Shown here piece by piece: positions 44,211 to 54,960 of a DNA stretch of 64,000 nucleotides. Within the stretch, counting starts at the first letter, position 1, and the number at the start of each line of letters is the position of its first letter. The translations under genes and the position numbers were made by a program. The stretch covers positions 62,001-126,000 of the forward strand of contig NZ_JAMJEZ010000007.1 of the NCBI RefSeq assembly GCF_023544715.1, given 5' to 3'. Under the pieces are notes generated by a model. It had not been told where the DNA came from, did not search any database, and saw nothing but the letters and a program-made list of their open reading frames with translations. This stretch comes from Pseudomonas eutrophicaquae (GTDB lineage: Bacteria > Pseudomonadota > Gammaproteobacteria > Pseudomonadales > Pseudomonadaceae).

Positions 44211-45257
44211 ATGGCCCTGCCCCGCATCACCTCGCCCCACGCCACCGGCCACAACCGCACCCAGACGGTCATGCAGCTGGTGCTGCTGGCCACCGTGCCC
44301 GGCGTCCTGGCCCTGACCTGGCTGTATGGCTTTGGCACCCTGATCAATCTGTGCTGGGCCGGCGCGGTGGCGCTGGCCTGCGAGGCGTTGATGCTGCACC
44401 TGCGCCAGCGGCCGATCGGCTTTTTTCTGCGGGACTGCAGCGCCCTGCTCACCGCCGTGCTGCTGGCCATCGCCCTGCCGCCCTATGCCCCCTGGTGGCT
44501 GACCCTGATTGCCACCGCCTTCGCGCTGACCTTCGGCAAGCACCTGTTCGGCGGCCTTGGCCAGAATCCGTTCAACCCGGCCATGCTCGGCTACGTGGTG
44601 GCGCTGATTTCCTTCCCGGTAGAGATGACCAGCTGGCCCGTCCCGCGCGATCAGGACGGCGCGCTGCTGAGCCTGGGCGCTGGCCTGCAGCAGATCCTGG
44701 GCCTTGGGGCGGGTATTGATGGCTGGAGCCAGGCCACGGCGCTGGATGTGCTGAAAACCAACCAGCGCCTGACTATCGAGGAGCTGCAGGCCAGCAGTCC
44801 GGCATTTGGCCTCTTCGGTGGCGCCGGCAGTGAGCTGGTCAATCTGGCCTTCCTCGCCGGCGGGCTATTCCTGCTCTACAAACGAGTCTTCACCTGGCAT
44901 GCGCCGCTGGGCATGCTCGCCGCGCTGTTCGTGATGAGCCTGCTGTTCTGGAACGGCAGTGGCTCGGACAGTAACGGCTCGCCGCTGTTTCACCTGTTGA
45001 GCGGCGCGGCGATGTTCGGCGCCTTCTTCATCGTCACCGATCCGGTCTCCGGCGCCACCAGCCTGCGGGGACGCCTGCTGTTCGGTGCCGGGGTCGGCAT
45101 CCTCACCTACGTGATCCGCGCCTGGGGCGGCTACCCCGATGGGGTGGCTTTTGCCGTGCTGCTGATGAACCTGGCCGCCCCAACCATCGACTACTACACC
45201 CGTCCGCGCACCTACGGTCACCGTGCCGCCAGCCGCGGCTTCAAGCTGGGAGAGTGA
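44211..45257 (+). CDS. rsxD: Rsx/Rnf complex subunit D
   Basis: 348-aa multi-helix subunit with covalently bound FMN in homologues; the likely flavinylation site is the Thr in VSGATS near residue 280. The [12 protein letters not shown] segment is typical of RnfD/NqrB. A periplasmic loop (~155-210) separates two helix bundles. AACGGAGCG lies just before ATG 44211. It ends 4 bp before the rsxG start codon. Confidence 0.95.
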   Translation: MALPRITSPHATGHNRTQTVMQLVLLATVPGVLALTWLYGFGTLINLCWAGAVALACEALMLHLRQRPIGFFLRDCSALLTAVLLAIALPPYAPWWLTLIATAFALTFGKHLFGGLGQNPFNPAMLGYVVALISFPVEMTSWPVPRDQDGALLSLGAGLQQILGLGAGIDGWSQATALDVLKTNQRLTIEELQASSPAFGLFGGAGSELVNLAFLAGGLFLLYKRVFTWHAPLGMLAALFVMSLLFWNGSGSDSNGSPLFHLLSGAAMFGAFFIVTDPVSGATSLRGRLLFGAGVGILTYVIRAWGGYPDGVAFAVLLMNLAAPTIDYYTRPRTYGHRAASRGFKLGE

Positions 45258-45261
45258 GATC

Positions 45262-45903
45262 ATGCTGCCGGAAGTCCCCCGCTCGATGCTGCGTAACAGC
45301 CTGGTCCTCGGCCTGTTCGCGGTGGTCACGGTCGGTGTGGTCGCCCTGACCCGCGTCGGCACCGCCGAGCGGATCAGCGCGGCCGAACAGGCGGCGCAGA
45401 CCCGCATCTTGGCCGAAATCCTCCCCCCGCACAGCCATGACAACCGCCTGAGCGACAACGCCCTGACCCTCCAGGACGCCCTGCTCGGCAGTCCACAGCC
45501 GCAACCGGCCTGGCTGGCCTTAAAGGACGGACGCCCCAGCGCGGTGATCCTGCAGGCCATCGCCCCGGACGGGTACAGCGGCAGTATCCGTCTGCTGGTC
45601 GGGGTACAGGCCGATGGCCGGCTGGCCGGGGTGCGCGTGCTGCAGCACAAGGAAACCCCGGGCCTTGGCGACAAGATCGAGCTGAACAAGAACCCCTGGG
45701 TGCTGGACTTCAACGGCAAGTCCTTGGAGGATCCGGGCGAGGCCGGCTGGGCAGTGCAGAAGGATCAGGGCGACTTTGACCAGTTCGCCGGCGCCACCAT
45801 CACCCCGCGTGCGGTGGTCAAGGCCGTACACCGCGCCCTGCAATACGTCGATGCCCATCGGACCGAACTGTTCGGCGCACCTGCCGAGGAATCCGCGCAA
45901 TGA
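45262..45903 (+). CDS. rsxG: Rsx/Rnf complex subunit G
   Basis: 213 aa with one N-terminal TM helix and a periplasmic FMN-binding domain. FAGATIT near residue 178 carries the covalent FMN threonine (S/AGAT motif). Other hallmarks are [25 protein letters not shown] and [13 protein letters not shown] 45262 has GGAG upstream; overlaps rsxE (ATGA). Confidence 0.94.
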   Translation: MLPEVPRSMLRNSLVLGLFAVVTVGVVALTRVGTAERISAAEQAAQTRILAEILPPHSHDNRLSDNALTLQDALLGSPQPQPAWLALKDGRPSAVILQAIAPDGYSGSIRLLVGVQADGRLAGVRVLQHKETPGLGDKIELNKNPWVLDFNGKSLEDPGEAGWAVQKDQGDFDQFAGATITPRAVVKAVHRALQYVDAHRTELFGAPAEESAQ

Positions 45904-46613
45904 GCCAGAGCTACCGCGAAATCGCCGTCAACGGCCTGTGGAAGAACAACCCGGCGCTGATCCAGCTGCTTGGCCTGTGCCCGCTGCTCGGCACCAGCAA
46001 CTCCACCGTCAATGCCCTCGGGCTGGCACTGGCCACCCTGCTGGTGCTGACCTGCTCGAATGCGGCGGTGTCGCTGATCCGCAGCGTCACCCACACCGCC
46101 GTGCGCCTGCCGGCGTTCGTGATGATCATCGCCGCGCTGACCACCTGCACCGAGCTGTTGATGCAGGCCTTCACCTACGAGCTGTACCAGATCCTTGGCA
46201 TCTTCATCCCGCTGATCACCACCAACTGCGTGATCCTCGGCCGCGCCGATGGCTTTGCCGCCAAGAACGATGTCGCCCGCTCGGCCTTTGATGGCCTGAT
46301 GATGAGCATCGGCTTTGGCCTGGTGCTGGTGGTGCTGGGTGCCAGCCGCGAGCTGCTGGGCAGCGGCACCCTGCTGGCCGACATGCACCTGTTGTTCGGC
46401 CCGAGCGCGGCGAGCTGGCGGATCGAGGTGTTTGGCGGCGACTATCAGGGCCTGCTGCTGGCCATCCTGCCGCCGGGTGCCTTTATCGTGCTGGGCCTGC
46501 TGATCGCCATGAAGAACCGCATCGATGCGCACCTGGCCGAACAGGCCCGCGCCCGCGCCGAGCCGGTGGTGCGCGAAAGCCGCCGGGTGCGGGTCACCGG
46601 AGTGGTGGAATAA
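45900..46613 (+). CDS. rsxE: Rsx/Rnf complex subunit E
   Basis: 237-aa integral membrane protein homologous to RsxA, with six helices. [20 protein letters not shown] and [14 protein letters not shown] are diagnostic. The C-terminus is a basic, Arg-rich cytoplasmic tail. Three bases separate its stop from nth, so the DNA repair gene is in the same operon, as in E. coli and P. aeruginosa. Confidence 0.95.
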   Translation: MSQSYREIAVNGLWKNNPALIQLLGLCPLLGTSNSTVNALGLALATLLVLTCSNAAVSLIRSVTHTAVRLPAFVMIIAALTTCTELLMQAFTYELYQILGIFIPLITTNCVILGRADGFAAKNDVARSAFDGLMMSIGFGLVLVVLGASRELLGSGTLLADMHLLFGPSAASWRIEVFGGDYQGLLLAILPPGAFIVLGLLIAMKNRIDAHLAEQARARAEPVVRESRRVRVTGVVE

Positions 46614-46616
46614 GCG

Positions 46617-47255
46617 ATGAATGCCGCCAAACGCGCGGAGATCTTCCGCCGCCTGCACGAAGACAATCCGGAGCCGACCACCGAGCTGGCCTACTCCAGC
46701 ACCTTCGAGCTGCTGATCGCGGTGATTCTCTCCGCTCAGGCCACCGATGTCGGGGTCAACAAGGCCACAGCCCGGCTGTTTCCGGTGGCTAATACCCCGG
46801 AGGCAATCCATGCGCTGGGGGTCGAGGGCCTGGAGGCCTATATCAAGACCATCGGCCTGTACCGTAGCAAGGCGAAAAATGTGATAGAGACCTGCCGCCT
46901 GCTGATCGAGCGCCACAACAGCGAAGTGCCGGCCAATCGGGAGGCGCTGGAAGCCCTGCCCGGGGTCGGTCGCAAGACCGCCAATGTGGTGCTCAACACC
47001 GCCTTTCGCCAGCCGGCCATGGCGGTGGATACGCACATCTTCCGGGTCAGCAACCGCACCGGCATCGCCCCCGGCAAAACGGTGCTGGAGGTGGAGAAGA
47101 AGCTGATGAAGTTCGTGCCCAAGGCATATCTGCTGGATGCGCACCACTGGCTGATCCTGCATGGCCGCTACGTCTGCAAGGCCCGCAAGCCGCAATGCGG
47201 CAGCTGCCGGATCGAGGATCTGTGTGAATACAAGGGCAAGACCTCGGACGATTGA
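46617..47255 (+). CDS. nth: Endonuclease III
   Basis: Bifunctional DNA glycosylase/AP lyase for oxidised pyrimidines. 212 aa. The helix-hairpin-helix LPGVGRKTANVVLN contains the catalytic lysine, the catalytic aspartate is in VDTHIFRV, and the C-terminal 4Fe-4S loop has C-x6-C-x2-C-x5-C spacing (CKARKPQCGSCRIEDLC). Last gene of the rsx operon. Confidence 0.96.
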   Translation: MNAAKRAEIFRRLHEDNPEPTTELAYSSTFELLIAVILSAQATDVGVNKATARLFPVANTPEAIHALGVEGLEAYIKTIGLYRSKAKNVIETCRLLIERHNSEVPANREALEALPGVGRKTANVVLNTAFRQPAMAVDTHIFRVSNRTGIAPGKTVLEVEKKLMKFVPKAYLLDAHHWLILHGRYVCKARKPQCGSCRIEDLCEYKGKTSDD

Positions 47256-47297
47256 GCTGATTACCGAATCACTCGCCTGCCGATAAAGAAAATCTTT

Positions 47298-47326
47298 TTT
47301 ACCCTCCAGAATTTTGCCGTTATAAG
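47298..47326 (+). promoter_or_regulatory. Promoter upstream of the PA3496-family gene
   Basis: TTTACC (47298-47303), a 17-bp spacer and TATAAG (47321-47326) lie 38 bp before the ATG. The surroundings are AT-rich compared with the rest of the window. Confidence 0.55.
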
Positions 47327-47364
47327 GGGCGCGAAACGGTCCTCTGTTTTCTGGAGCAACGGTC

Positions 47365-47556
47365 ATGACTCAAGCCAAAACCGATCTCGACCTAGAAGAA
47401 GACTTCATCGCTGACGAGCAGGACGACGGCGACACAGCGACCGATGCCACCCCGGCCAGCAAGAACAACAGCCTGGTCAAGCGGCGGGTGATCGATAACC
47501 TGCTGGAAGAGCGCCGGCTGAAGAAGCAGCTCTCCGAATACGATTACGACCTCTGA
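47365..47556 (+). CDS. PA3496-family small protein
   Basis: 63 aa: an acidic N-terminus (DLDLEEDF... DEQDDGD), a short Ala/Asn linker, then a basic helix (VKRRVIDNLLEERRLKKQLSEYDYDL). Position after rsx-nth and size match P. aeruginosa PA3496, whose family is described as putative envelope integrity proteins. GGAG lies 9 nt before the ATG. Own promoter and terminator. Confidence 0.85.
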   Translation: MTQAKTDLDLEEDFIADEQDDGDTATDATPASKNNSLVKRRVIDNLLEERRLKKQLSEYDYDL

Positions 47557-47570
47557 GCGGCACTCAAACA

Positions 47571-47600
47571 AAAGCCCCGCGTTTGTTGCGGGGCTTTTTC
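47571..47600. terminator. Bidirectional Rho-independent terminator
   Basis: AAAGCCCCGC (47571-47580) and GCGGGGCTTT (47588-47597) with a 7-nt loop, T-run on the plus strand and A-run upstream serving the opposing DUF3833 gene. Confidence 0.88.
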
Positions 47601-47621
47601 ATCAGCGCGGCAGGCGGTCCG

Positions 47622-48149
47622 TCAGGGCGCTTCCTTGCGGAAGAACAAGGTGACCTGCCCCAGCTCGAAGCCGAACTTGGTCATGAACGAGCGGTTGGCC
47701 ATGGTGCGCTCGTCCAGCAGGTACATCCAGTCATCGAAGTTGACGTGATAGACCTTGTCATCGACCGGCAGACTCAGCACATAGCGCCAGCGCAGCGCGT
47801 TGCCGGCCACCTCACCATGGGCCTCCCCCACCACATCATCGGCGGTACCGCGCCAGCGGCCCGGTCCGTCAGGATGCAGGGTCCAGACCCGGCGCTGGGT
47901 GCTGCCGTCGCTGTAGGTGAAGTGCTCATCCAGAATCAGGCGCTCGCCGTCCATGCGCCCGTCAATCGCCACATGAAAACGCTTGATCACCTCACCGGAG
48001 CGTTTCTGGAACATCCCCCAGGCGTCCACCCGTCCCGAAAAGTAGCTGGGCAGATCCAGCGCCGGCTGCTCCGCGCGGTAATGTTCGACGTCAATCGGCC
48101 CGCAACTGGCCAGCAGCAGGCACAGGGGCAGCAGCAGTTTCTTGAGCAT
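47622..48149 (-). CDS. DUF3833 lipoprotein
   Basis: 175 aa with a short leader and lipobox LLASC (Cys ~16). The body is a beta-rich DUF3833 domain (YFSGRVDAWGMFQKRSGEV, FTYSDGSTQRRVWTL, DDWMYLLDERTMANRSFMTKFGF). In many gammaproteobacteria DUF3833 lies with a chalcone-isomerase-like protein, photolyase and fatty-acid cyclopropane synthase genes, often in light- or stress-induced clusters (from memory). Here only the chalcone-isomerase partner is present, 23 bp upstream. Confidence 0.88.
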   Translation of the reverse strand: MLKKLLLPLCLLLASCGPIDVEHYRAEQPALDLPSYFSGRVDAWGMFQKRSGEVIKRFHVAIDGRMDGERLILDEHFTYSDGSTQRRVWTLHPDGPGRWRGTADDVVGEAHGEVAGNALRWRYVLSLPVDDKVYHVNFDDWMYLLDERTMANRSFMTKFGFELGQVTLFFRKEAP

Positions 48150-48172
48150 GGCAGACTCCTTGGGGCGGTCGT

Positions 48173-48721
48173 TCAGCGATCGGCGCGGCCCAGCAGCTGG
48201 GCACGCAGTTCAGGGTTGCGGGTGCGCGGATCGAGCCAGATGGCAAAGAAGGCACGGGCAAACTCGGCATCGTCTACCGCGTGCTGCAAGCGGTTACCGG
48301 CATAAAAACGGGCGCCGGTGCCGGGCAGATACACACCGGTGATCTTGGCACCGGGCGTGACATCGACAAACGCCTGCTGCATGTGCACTTGCCAAGCACT
48401 CAGTTGCTGGTCGCTGACCTGCGTGCCGAACAGCCGGCGGATCTCCCGCTGGCTGGCCTCGACCAGCTGCTGGCGGCTGATGTCGCGGTGATAGGTCAGC
48501 TCCAGGGCAAAGGGGCTGTTCTCGGTCAGCGGCTGCTCGCGGCTCCACAGCCTTGCGCTGTAGATGCGAAAGCCAAACAGGCGCAGCTCGCCTGTGCCCA
48601 GCACCTCGGCCTGCGGCAGGCTTTCCTGCCAGCTGGCCTGCGCGGGGGCGGTCAGTAGCAGACCGGCCCATAGTGCCAGGGCCGACGACCAGCGCGCCCA
48701 TCTCTTCATCAGCGTATTCAT
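48173..48721 (-). CDS. Exported chalcone-isomerase-like protein
   Basis: 182 aa with a signal peptide cleaved around APAQA-SWQ. The remainder matches the bacterial chalcone isomerase-like fold (LGTGELRLFGFRIYSARLW, ALELTYHRDISRQQLVEAS, KITGVYLPGTGARFYAG, FFAIWLDPRT). These proteins do not act on flavonoids; the role is unknown, presumably periplasmic. GAGGAG precedes the ATG. Forms a two-gene unit with DUF3833 behind a tandem 11-bp repeat. Confidence 0.88.
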   Translation of the reverse strand: MNTLMKRWARWSSALALWAGLLLTAPAQASWQESLPQAEVLGTGELRLFGFRIYSARLWSREQPLTENSPFALELTYHRDISRQQLVEASQREIRRLFGTQVSDQQLSAWQVHMQQAFVDVTPGAKITGVYLPGTGARFYAGNRLQHAVDDAEFARAFFAIWLDPRTRNPELRAQLLGRADR

Positions 48722-48765
48722 GGCCCCTCCTCATCCTGTGATGATGCGGTGCAACCCGCCAATCT

Positions 48766-48787
48766 CTATACAGGAACTATACAGGAA
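48766..48787. promoter_or_regulatory. Tandem 11-bp direct repeat, candidate CarH/LitR-type operator
   Basis: CTATACAGGAA occurs twice with no gap (48766-48776 and 48777-48787), 45 bp upstream of the chalcone-isomerase-like gene. The layout matches the nTnTACA 11-bp tandem repeats bound by B12-dependent MerR-family photoreceptors of the CarH/LitR type. No such regulator is in the window. Confidence 0.5.
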
Positions 48788-48848
48788 AAGCCTTTCGCAC
48801 AAGATCGCAGCACGCGATCCCGCCTTATGCGCGGGTCAGCGCGGTGAC

Positions 48849-49241
48849 TCAGTCGCGGCGCTGCGGCGAGAGCAGCTCGATCTTGTAGCCGTCCGGATCC
48901 TCGACGAAGGCCAGGATGCTGCTGCCGTGCTGCATCGGGCCGGGCTCGCGGGTGATCTTGCCACCACGGGCACGAATGTCCTCGCAGGCCTTGTAGACGT
49001 CCTCGACCTCCAGCGCGATGTGCCCGTAGCCGGTGCCCAGATCATAGTGCTCGACGCCCCAGTTATGGGTCAGCTCGATCACACTGTTATGGGCTTCATC
49101 ACCATAACCGACGAAAGCCAGGGTAAATCGGCCCTCCGGATAATCCTTGCGACGCAGCAGGGTCATGCCCAGCACTTCGGTGTAGAAGGCGATCGACTTG
49201 TCCAGATCGCCGACGCGCAGCATGGTGTGTAGCAGACGCAT
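48849..49241 (-). CDS. gloA: Lactoylglutathione lyase (glyoxalase I)
   Basis: Converts the methylglyoxal-glutathione hemithioacetal to lactoylglutathione. 130 aa. Metal ligands sit in [14 protein letters not shown] (His), [10 protein letters not shown] (Glu), [11 protein letters not shown] (His) and [13 protein letters not shown] (Glu). The short form is typical of Ni/Co-activated bacterial GloA. ATG 49241 has GGAGA about 8 nt upstream. Confidence 0.95.
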   Translation of the reverse strand: MRLLHTMLRVGDLDKSIAFYTEVLGMTLLRRKDYPEGRFTLAFVGYGDEAHNSVIELTHNWGVEHYDLGTGYGHIALEVEDVYKACEDIRARGGKITREPGPMQHGSSILAFVEDPDGYKIELLSPQRRD

Positions 49242-49277
49242 GGTGTGTTCTCCTGAGCGTGGTTCAGACACAAAGAC

Positions 49278-49302
49278 AGACCCCGGCCGCAGCCGGGGTC
49301 TT
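49278..49302 (-). terminator. Terminator hairpin between argG and gloA
   Basis: AGACCCCGGC and GCCGGGGTCT form a 10-bp stem with a CGCA/TGCG loop. On the minus strand GTCTTT follows, so it probably ends argG transcription before gloA. Confidence 0.65.
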
Positions 49303-49352
49303 CTGGAATCGGGCAGAGGACGCGCCTCAGCAGGCAGCCCCTGCCCTATCGC

Positions 49353-50576
<1,224 letters not shown>

Positions 50577-50721
50577 TCGTCACTCCACGGGAGGTTCTGG
50601 GTAAAAGGCTATCTTACTGCCGGGGGGCGCGAATTTACAGGGGAGCCCAGTGCGCGGATGACCGTACCGGCGCTTTTCGGTAGCATCGCTCCCCACTGAT
50701 TGACCTGCCTGGAATCCCCGC

Positions 50722-51768
50722 ATGACCGACCGCCTGACCCTGCTGCGCCCCGACGACTGGCACATCCACCTGCGCGATGGCGCCGCCCTGGCGCATACCG
50801 TGCCCGACGTGGCCCGCACCTTCGGCCGCGCCATCATCATGCCCAACCTGGTGCCGCCGGTACGCAACGCCGAGCAAGCGGTTGCCTATCGCGAGCGCAT
50901 CCTCGCCCAGCGCCCGGCCGGCAACCCCTTCGAGCCGCTGATGGTGCTGTACCTCACCGACAACACCACCCCGGAAGACATTCGCGCGGCCAAGGCCAGT
51001 GGCGTGGTGTTTGCCGCCAAGCTGTACCCGGCCGGTGCCACCACCAACTCCGATTCCGGCGTCACGCGCCTTGAGCACATCTTCCCGGCGCTGGAGGCGA
51101 TGGCCGAGGTCGGCCTGCTGCTGCTGGTGCACGGCGAGGTCACCCACGCCGAGGTGGATGTGTTCGATCGCGAGAAGCGATTCATCGACGAGCACATGGT
51201 GCGCATCGTCGAGCGCTTCCCGACCCTCAAGGTGGTGTTCGAGCACATCACCACCGGGGATGCCGTGCAGTTCGTGCAGAGCACCAGCGCGCAGGTCGGT
51301 GCGACCATCACCGCCCACCACCTGCTCTACAACCGCAACCACATGCTGGTCGGCGGGATTCGTCCGCACTTCTACTGCCTGCCGATCCTCAAGCGCAACA
51401 CCCACCAGGAAGCCCTGCTGGATGCAGCCACCAGTGGCAACCCAAAGTTCTTCCTCGGCACCGACTCGGCCCCCCACGCCCGCCATGCAAAGGAAGCGGC
51501 CTGTGGCTGCGCTGGCTGCTACACCGCCCATGCGGCCATCGAGCTGTATGCCGAGGCCTTCGAACAGCGCCAGGCACTGGATAAGCTCGAAGGCTTTGCC
51601 AGCCACTTCGGCCCGGATTTCTATGGTCTGGCGCGCAATACCGATCACATCACCTTGGTCCGCGAGGACTGGGTCGTGCCCACCGAACTGCAGTTTGCCG
51701 ATCAGACCCTGGTGCCGCTGCGTGCCGGTGAGAAGATCCGCTGGCGTGTGCTGGAGGGTGCGGCGTGA
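50722..51768 (+). CDS. pyrC: Dihydroorotase
   Basis: Zinc amidohydrolase closing carbamoyl aspartate to dihydroorotate in pyrimidine synthesis. 348 aa, the size of E. coli-type PyrC. Metal ligands are DWHIHLRDG near residue 12, the carboxylated lysine in [27 protein letters not shown] and the [13 protein letters not shown] aspartate. The rnt start (GTG) overlaps its stop. Confidence 0.96.
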   Translation: MTDRLTLLRPDDWHIHLRDGAALAHTVPDVARTFGRAIIMPNLVPPVRNAEQAVAYRERILAQRPAGNPFEPLMVLYLTDNTTPEDIRAAKASGVVFAAKLYPAGATTNSDSGVTRLEHIFPALEAMAEVGLLLLVHGEVTHAEVDVFDREKRFIDEHMVRIVERFPTLKVVFEHITTGDAVQFVQSTSAQVGATITAHHLLYNRNHMLVGGIRPHFYCLPILKRNTHQEALLDAATSGNPKFFLGTDSAPHARHAKEAACGCAGCYTAHAAIELYAEAFEQRQALDKLEGFASHFGPDFYGLARNTDHITLVREDWVVPTELQFADQTLVPLRAGEKIRWRVLEGAA

Positions 51769-52442
51769 GCGAGCAGATCGACTACGAAGACTACGAGCAG
51801 GATCCCCACAGCGGCGGCCTCAAGCCGCCGATGGCCCGGCGTTTTCGCGGCTTTTTGCCGGTCGTGGTAGATGTCGAGACCGGCGGTTTCAATGCCGCCA
51901 CCGACGCGCTGCTCGAGATTGCCGCCACCACCATCGCCATGGACGATGACGGCTTTCTGTATCCCGAGCACACCTACTTCTTCCGCATCGAGCCGTTCGA
52001 GGGCGCCAACATCGAACAGGCCGCGCTGGACTTCACCGGCATCAAGCTCGGCCATCCGCTGCGCATGGCGGTCAAGGAAGAGCAGGCGCTCGGCGAGATC
52101 TTCAAGGGTGTGCGCAAGTCCCTCAAGGCTGCCGGCTGCAAGCGTGCGGTGCTGGTCGGGCACAACGCCAGCTTCGATCTGGGCTTCCTGAACGCGGCCG
52201 TGGCGCGCTGCGGCATCCGCCGCAATCCGTTCCACCCGTTCTCCAGCTTCGATACCGCCACGCTGGCGGGCCTGGCCTACGGGCAGACCGTGCTGGCCAA
52301 GGCCTGCCAGGCGGCGGATATCCCCTTCGACAACCGCGAGGCCCACAACGCCCGCTACGACACCGAGAAGACCGCCGAGCTGTTCTGCGGCATCGTCAAT
52401 CGCTGGAAGGAGATGGGTGGCTGGATGGACTTCGAGGACTGA
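51765..52442 (+). CDS. rnt: Ribonuclease T
   Basis: DEDD-family 3'-5' exoribonuclease that trims tRNAs and other stable RNAs. 225 aa. Exo [11 protein letters not shown], Exo [13 protein letters not shown] and Exo [17 protein letters not shown] give the catalytic D, E, D and D plus the histidine. Starts at GTG overlapping the pyrC stop, so translationally coupled. Strong terminator follows. Confidence 0.96.
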   Translation: MSEQIDYEDYEQDPHSGGLKPPMARRFRGFLPVVVDVETGGFNAATDALLEIAATTIAMDDDGFLYPEHTYFFRIEPFEGANIEQAALDFTGIKLGHPLRMAVKEEQALGEIFKGVRKSLKAAGCKRAVLVGHNASFDLGFLNAAVARCGIRRNPFHPFSSFDTATLAGLAYGQTVLAKACQAADIPFDNREAHNARYDTEKTAELFCGIVNRWKEMGGWMDFED

Positions 52443-52463
52443 GCCGCTTTTTAGCCCGCCAAC

Positions 52464-52493
52464 AAAAAGCCCCTGCAGTGCAGGGGCTTTTTT
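52464..52493. terminator. Bidirectional terminator between rnt and grxD
   Basis: AAAAAGCCCCTGC (52464-52476) and GCAGGGGCTTTTT (52480-52492), 13-bp stem with a 3-nt loop, T-run on both strands. Confidence 0.93.
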
Positions 52494-52516
52494 ACGACCT
52501 ACGCAAAGGCCGCGTA

Positions 52517-52840
52517 TCACTCGCCCTTGTGTACCGCGTTGCGGATCAGGGTCTGCAGCTCGCCGCTTTGCTGCAGCTCCAGGATGATGTCGCTACCGCC
52601 GACCAGCTCGCCACCGACCCACAGCTGCGGGAAGGTCGGCCAGTTGGCGTACTTGGGCAGGTTGGCGCGGATCTCCGGGTGCTGGAGGATATCGACGAAG
52701 GCAAACTTCTCGCCACACGCCATCACCGCCTGGGAGGCACGCGCGGAGAAGCCACACTGCGGCGCGTTGGGCGAGCCCTTCATGTACAGCAGGACAGGGT
52801 TGTTGGCGATCTGTTCTTTGATGGTCTCGATGATATCCAT
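52517..52840 (-). CDS. grxD: Monothiol glutaredoxin, Grx4 type
   Basis: 107-aa CGFS-type glutaredoxin involved in Fe-S cluster trafficking. The motif KGSPNAPQCGFSARA is at residues ~22-36, WPTFPQLWVGGELVGGSDI lines the glutathione site. Usual length ~107-115. In P. aeruginosa bfd and bfrB lie between rnt and grxD; they are absent here. Confidence 0.96.
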   Translation of the reverse strand: MDIIETIKEQIANNPVLLYMKGSPNAPQCGFSARASQAVMACGEKFAFVDILQHPEIRANLPKYANWPTFPQLWVGGELVGGSDIILELQQSGELQTLIRNAVHKGE

Positions 52841-52903
52841 GGTCTACCTCGGCTGGACATGCCCGCAAGGTACGCGGGGAAAAGTGCGCGGATTGTAACG
52901 GAA

Positions 52904-52924
52904 AGCCGAGCGCAACGCTCGGTT
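52904..52924 (-). terminator. Terminator after the argF-ABC transcript
   Basis: CCGAGCG (52906-52912) and CGCTCGG (52916-52922) give a 7-bp stem with a 3-nt loop. On the minus strand CTTTCC follows. Moderate terminator 38 bp after the ABC gene stop. Confidence 0.6.
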
Positions 52925-52960
52925 ACTCAGCCCCATGAGCCCGGCGGCACATGGGCGTGT

Positions 52961-54034
52961 TTACAGGGATTGCTGGGCGGCCACACTGCCCGGCGCCGGG
53001 AACACCACCAGGTGATCGGCGGCCACGCGGATACCGACCTCAGCCCCCACCTGATGATCCTCGTGACTGGTAAACAGCGCCTCCAGCTGGGTGCCGGTCG
53101 GCAGCTGCAGGCAATACAGCGTCGCCGCCCCAAGGAAGGTCTTGCCGGTGATGCGCGCACGCAGCGGGCTCTGGGCATCGTAAATGAGGTCATCCGGGCG
53201 CAGCAGCATGTCCACAGCGCTGCCGGCCGGCCACTGGTAGGCACGATTGCCACGGGTCACCCCGAGCTCGGTCTGCACACTGTCATGCCCGAGCATCTGC
53301 CCGCGCACGAAGTAGCCCTGACCGATGAAACTGGCCACAAAGGGGGTCAGCGGCTCGTGGTAGAGGTTGTAGGGCGTATCCCACTGCTCAAGATGCCCCT
53401 CGCGGAACACCCCGACCTGATCGCTGACCGCAAAGGCCTCTTCCTGATCGTGGGTCACCAGGATCGCACTGGTGCCGCGGCTCTTGAGGATGCTGCGCAC
53501 CTCACGGCTCAGGCGCCGGCGCAGTTCGCCGTCCAGGTTGGAGAACGGCTCGTCCAGCAGCAGCAGACGCGGCTCCGGTGCCAGCGCACGCGCCAGTGCC
53601 ACCCGCTGCTGCTGCCCGCCGGACAGCTCATGGGGATAGCGCCCGTGCAGGTGCTCGAGCTTGACCAGCTCCAGCATCTCGCGGCCGATCTGGGCACACT
53701 GCGGATGCTTGCGGATGCCAAAGGTGACGTTCTCAGCCACCGTCAGGTGCGGAAACAGCGCGTAGTCCTGAAAGACCATGCCGATCCGGCGCTTTTCCGG
53801 TGCCAGGGTAAAGCCCGGCCGGGAGATCACCTCACCCGCCAGCTCGATGCTGCCGCTGTGCACCGGCTCAAACCCGGCGATCGCCCGCAGGGTGGTGGTC
53901 TTGCCGCAGCCGGAGGGGCCGAGCAGGCAGCCGATATCACCGGCATTGAGGTGCAGGTGCAGGTTCTGCACCACCGGCTGTCCCTTGTAACCACAGGACA
54001 GCTCGCGCAGGTTGAGCAGCAGATCGTGGGTCAT
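52961..54034 (-). CDS. ABC transporter ATP-binding protein (FbpC/PotA-like)
   Basis: 357-aa importer-type ATPase. Walker A GPSGCGKTT (~residue 39), Q-loop VFQDYALFPH, signature LSGGQQQRVALARAL, Walker B LLLLDEPFSNLD and H-loop ILVTHDQEEA. The C-terminal ~110 residues form a TOBE/OB regulatory domain. Sequence type resembles ferric iron/2-aminoethylphosphonate/polyamine transporters. No permease or binding protein is adjacent; the cognate subunits must be elsewhere. It follows argF by 8 bp, an arrangement I recall from P. aeruginosa PA3537-PA3538. Confidence 0.85.
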   Translation of the reverse strand: MTHDLLLNLRELSCGYKGQPVVQNLHLHLNAGDIGCLLGPSGCGKTTTLRAIAGFEPVHSGSIELAGEVISRPGFTLAPEKRRIGMVFQDYALFPHLTVAENVTFGIRKHPQCAQIGREMLELVKLEHLHGRYPHELSGGQQQRVALARALAPEPRLLLLDEPFSNLDGELRRRLSREVRSILKSRGTSAILVTHDQEEAFAVSDQVGVFREGHLEQWDTPYNLYHEPLTPFVASFIGQGYFVRGQMLGHDSVQTELGVTRGNRAYQWPAGSAVDMLLRPDDLIYDAQSPLRARITGKTFLGAATLYCLQLPTGTQLEALFTSHEDHQVGAEVGIRVAADHLVVFPAPGSVAAQQSL

Positions 54035-54042
54035 CGGAACCT

Positions 54043-54960
54043 TCAGGCGCGGTAGCCGGGCGCAACAAGAAACTCGAGCAGGGCCTTCTGCGCGTGCAGA
54101 CGGTTCTCGGCCTGATCCCAGACCACCGAGCGCGGATCATCCAGCAGGTCATGGCTGACCTCCTCGCCCCGGTGCGCCGGCAGGCAGTGCATGAACAGCA
54201 CATCGGGCGCGGCCAGATCCAGCAGGGCGCGATCGACCTGATAGGGACGGAAACGCTGGATACGCGCCTCGGCTTCCTCCTCCTGGCCCATCGAGGCCCA
54301 GACATCGGTGCTGACCAGATCAGCCCCCGCCACCGCCTCGCGCGGATCGCGCAGCAGGGTGACCCGATCACCGGCCAGCTCCAGGAACTCGCGGCGCGGT
54401 TCAAAGCCGGCCGGGCAGGCGATGCGCAGCTGGAAGTCGAACTGCACCGCCGCCTGCGCGTAGGTGTTGCACATGTTGTTGCCATCACCGACCCAGGCCA
54501 CGGTCTTGCCGCGGATCGAGCCGCGATGCTCAATAAAGGTCTGCATGTCGGCCAGCACCTGGCAGGGATGCAGGTCATCGGTCAGGCCATTGATCACCGG
54601 CACCCGGGAGTGGGCGGCAAAGTCGAGGACATTCTGATGGGCGAAGGTGCGGATCATCACCGCATCCAGCATCCGCGACATGACAATCGCCGAATCGCTG
54701 ATCGGCTCGCCTCGGCCGAGCTGGGTATCGCGGGGCGAGAGGAAGATCGCCTGGCCACCGAGCTGGATCATGCCGGCTTCAAAGGACAGGCGGGTGCGGG
54801 TGGAGGCCTTCTCGAACACCATGCCCAGCACACGCTGGCGCAGAGGCTCATGGAGGATGCCGCGCTGGCGCAAATCTTTCAGCTCGATGCCACGGCGAAT
54901 CAGGCTGTGCAGTTCTTCGGGCGTGCAATCCATCAGCGAGAGAAAGTGCCGAACGCTCAT
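54043..54960 (-). CDS. argF: Ornithine carbamoyltransferase, anabolic
   Basis: Forms citrulline from ornithine and carbamoyl phosphate. 305 aa, the length of anabolic Pseudomonas ArgF. Carbamoyl-phosphate site [13 protein letters not shown] (STRTR), the DDLHPCQ block and the [11 protein letters not shown] loop are present. No arc operon genes nearby, which favours the biosynthetic role. A CCTGT/ACAGG inverted repeat (54970-54982) lies just upstream of the start codon. Confidence 0.96.
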   Translation of the reverse strand: MSVRHFLSLMDCTPEELHSLIRRGIELKDLRQRGILHEPLRQRVLGMVFEKASTRTRLSFEAGMIQLGGQAIFLSPRDTQLGRGEPISDSAIVMSRMLDAVMIRTFAHQNVLDFAAHSRVPVINGLTDDLHPCQVLADMQTFIEHRGSIRGKTVAWVGDGNNMCNTYAQAAVQFDFQLRIACPAGFEPRREFLELAGDRVTLLRDPREAVAGADLVSTDVWASMGQEEEAEARIQRFRPYQVDRALLDLAAPDVLFMHCLPAHRGEEVSHDLLDDPRSVVWDQAENRLHAQKALLEFLVAPGYRA

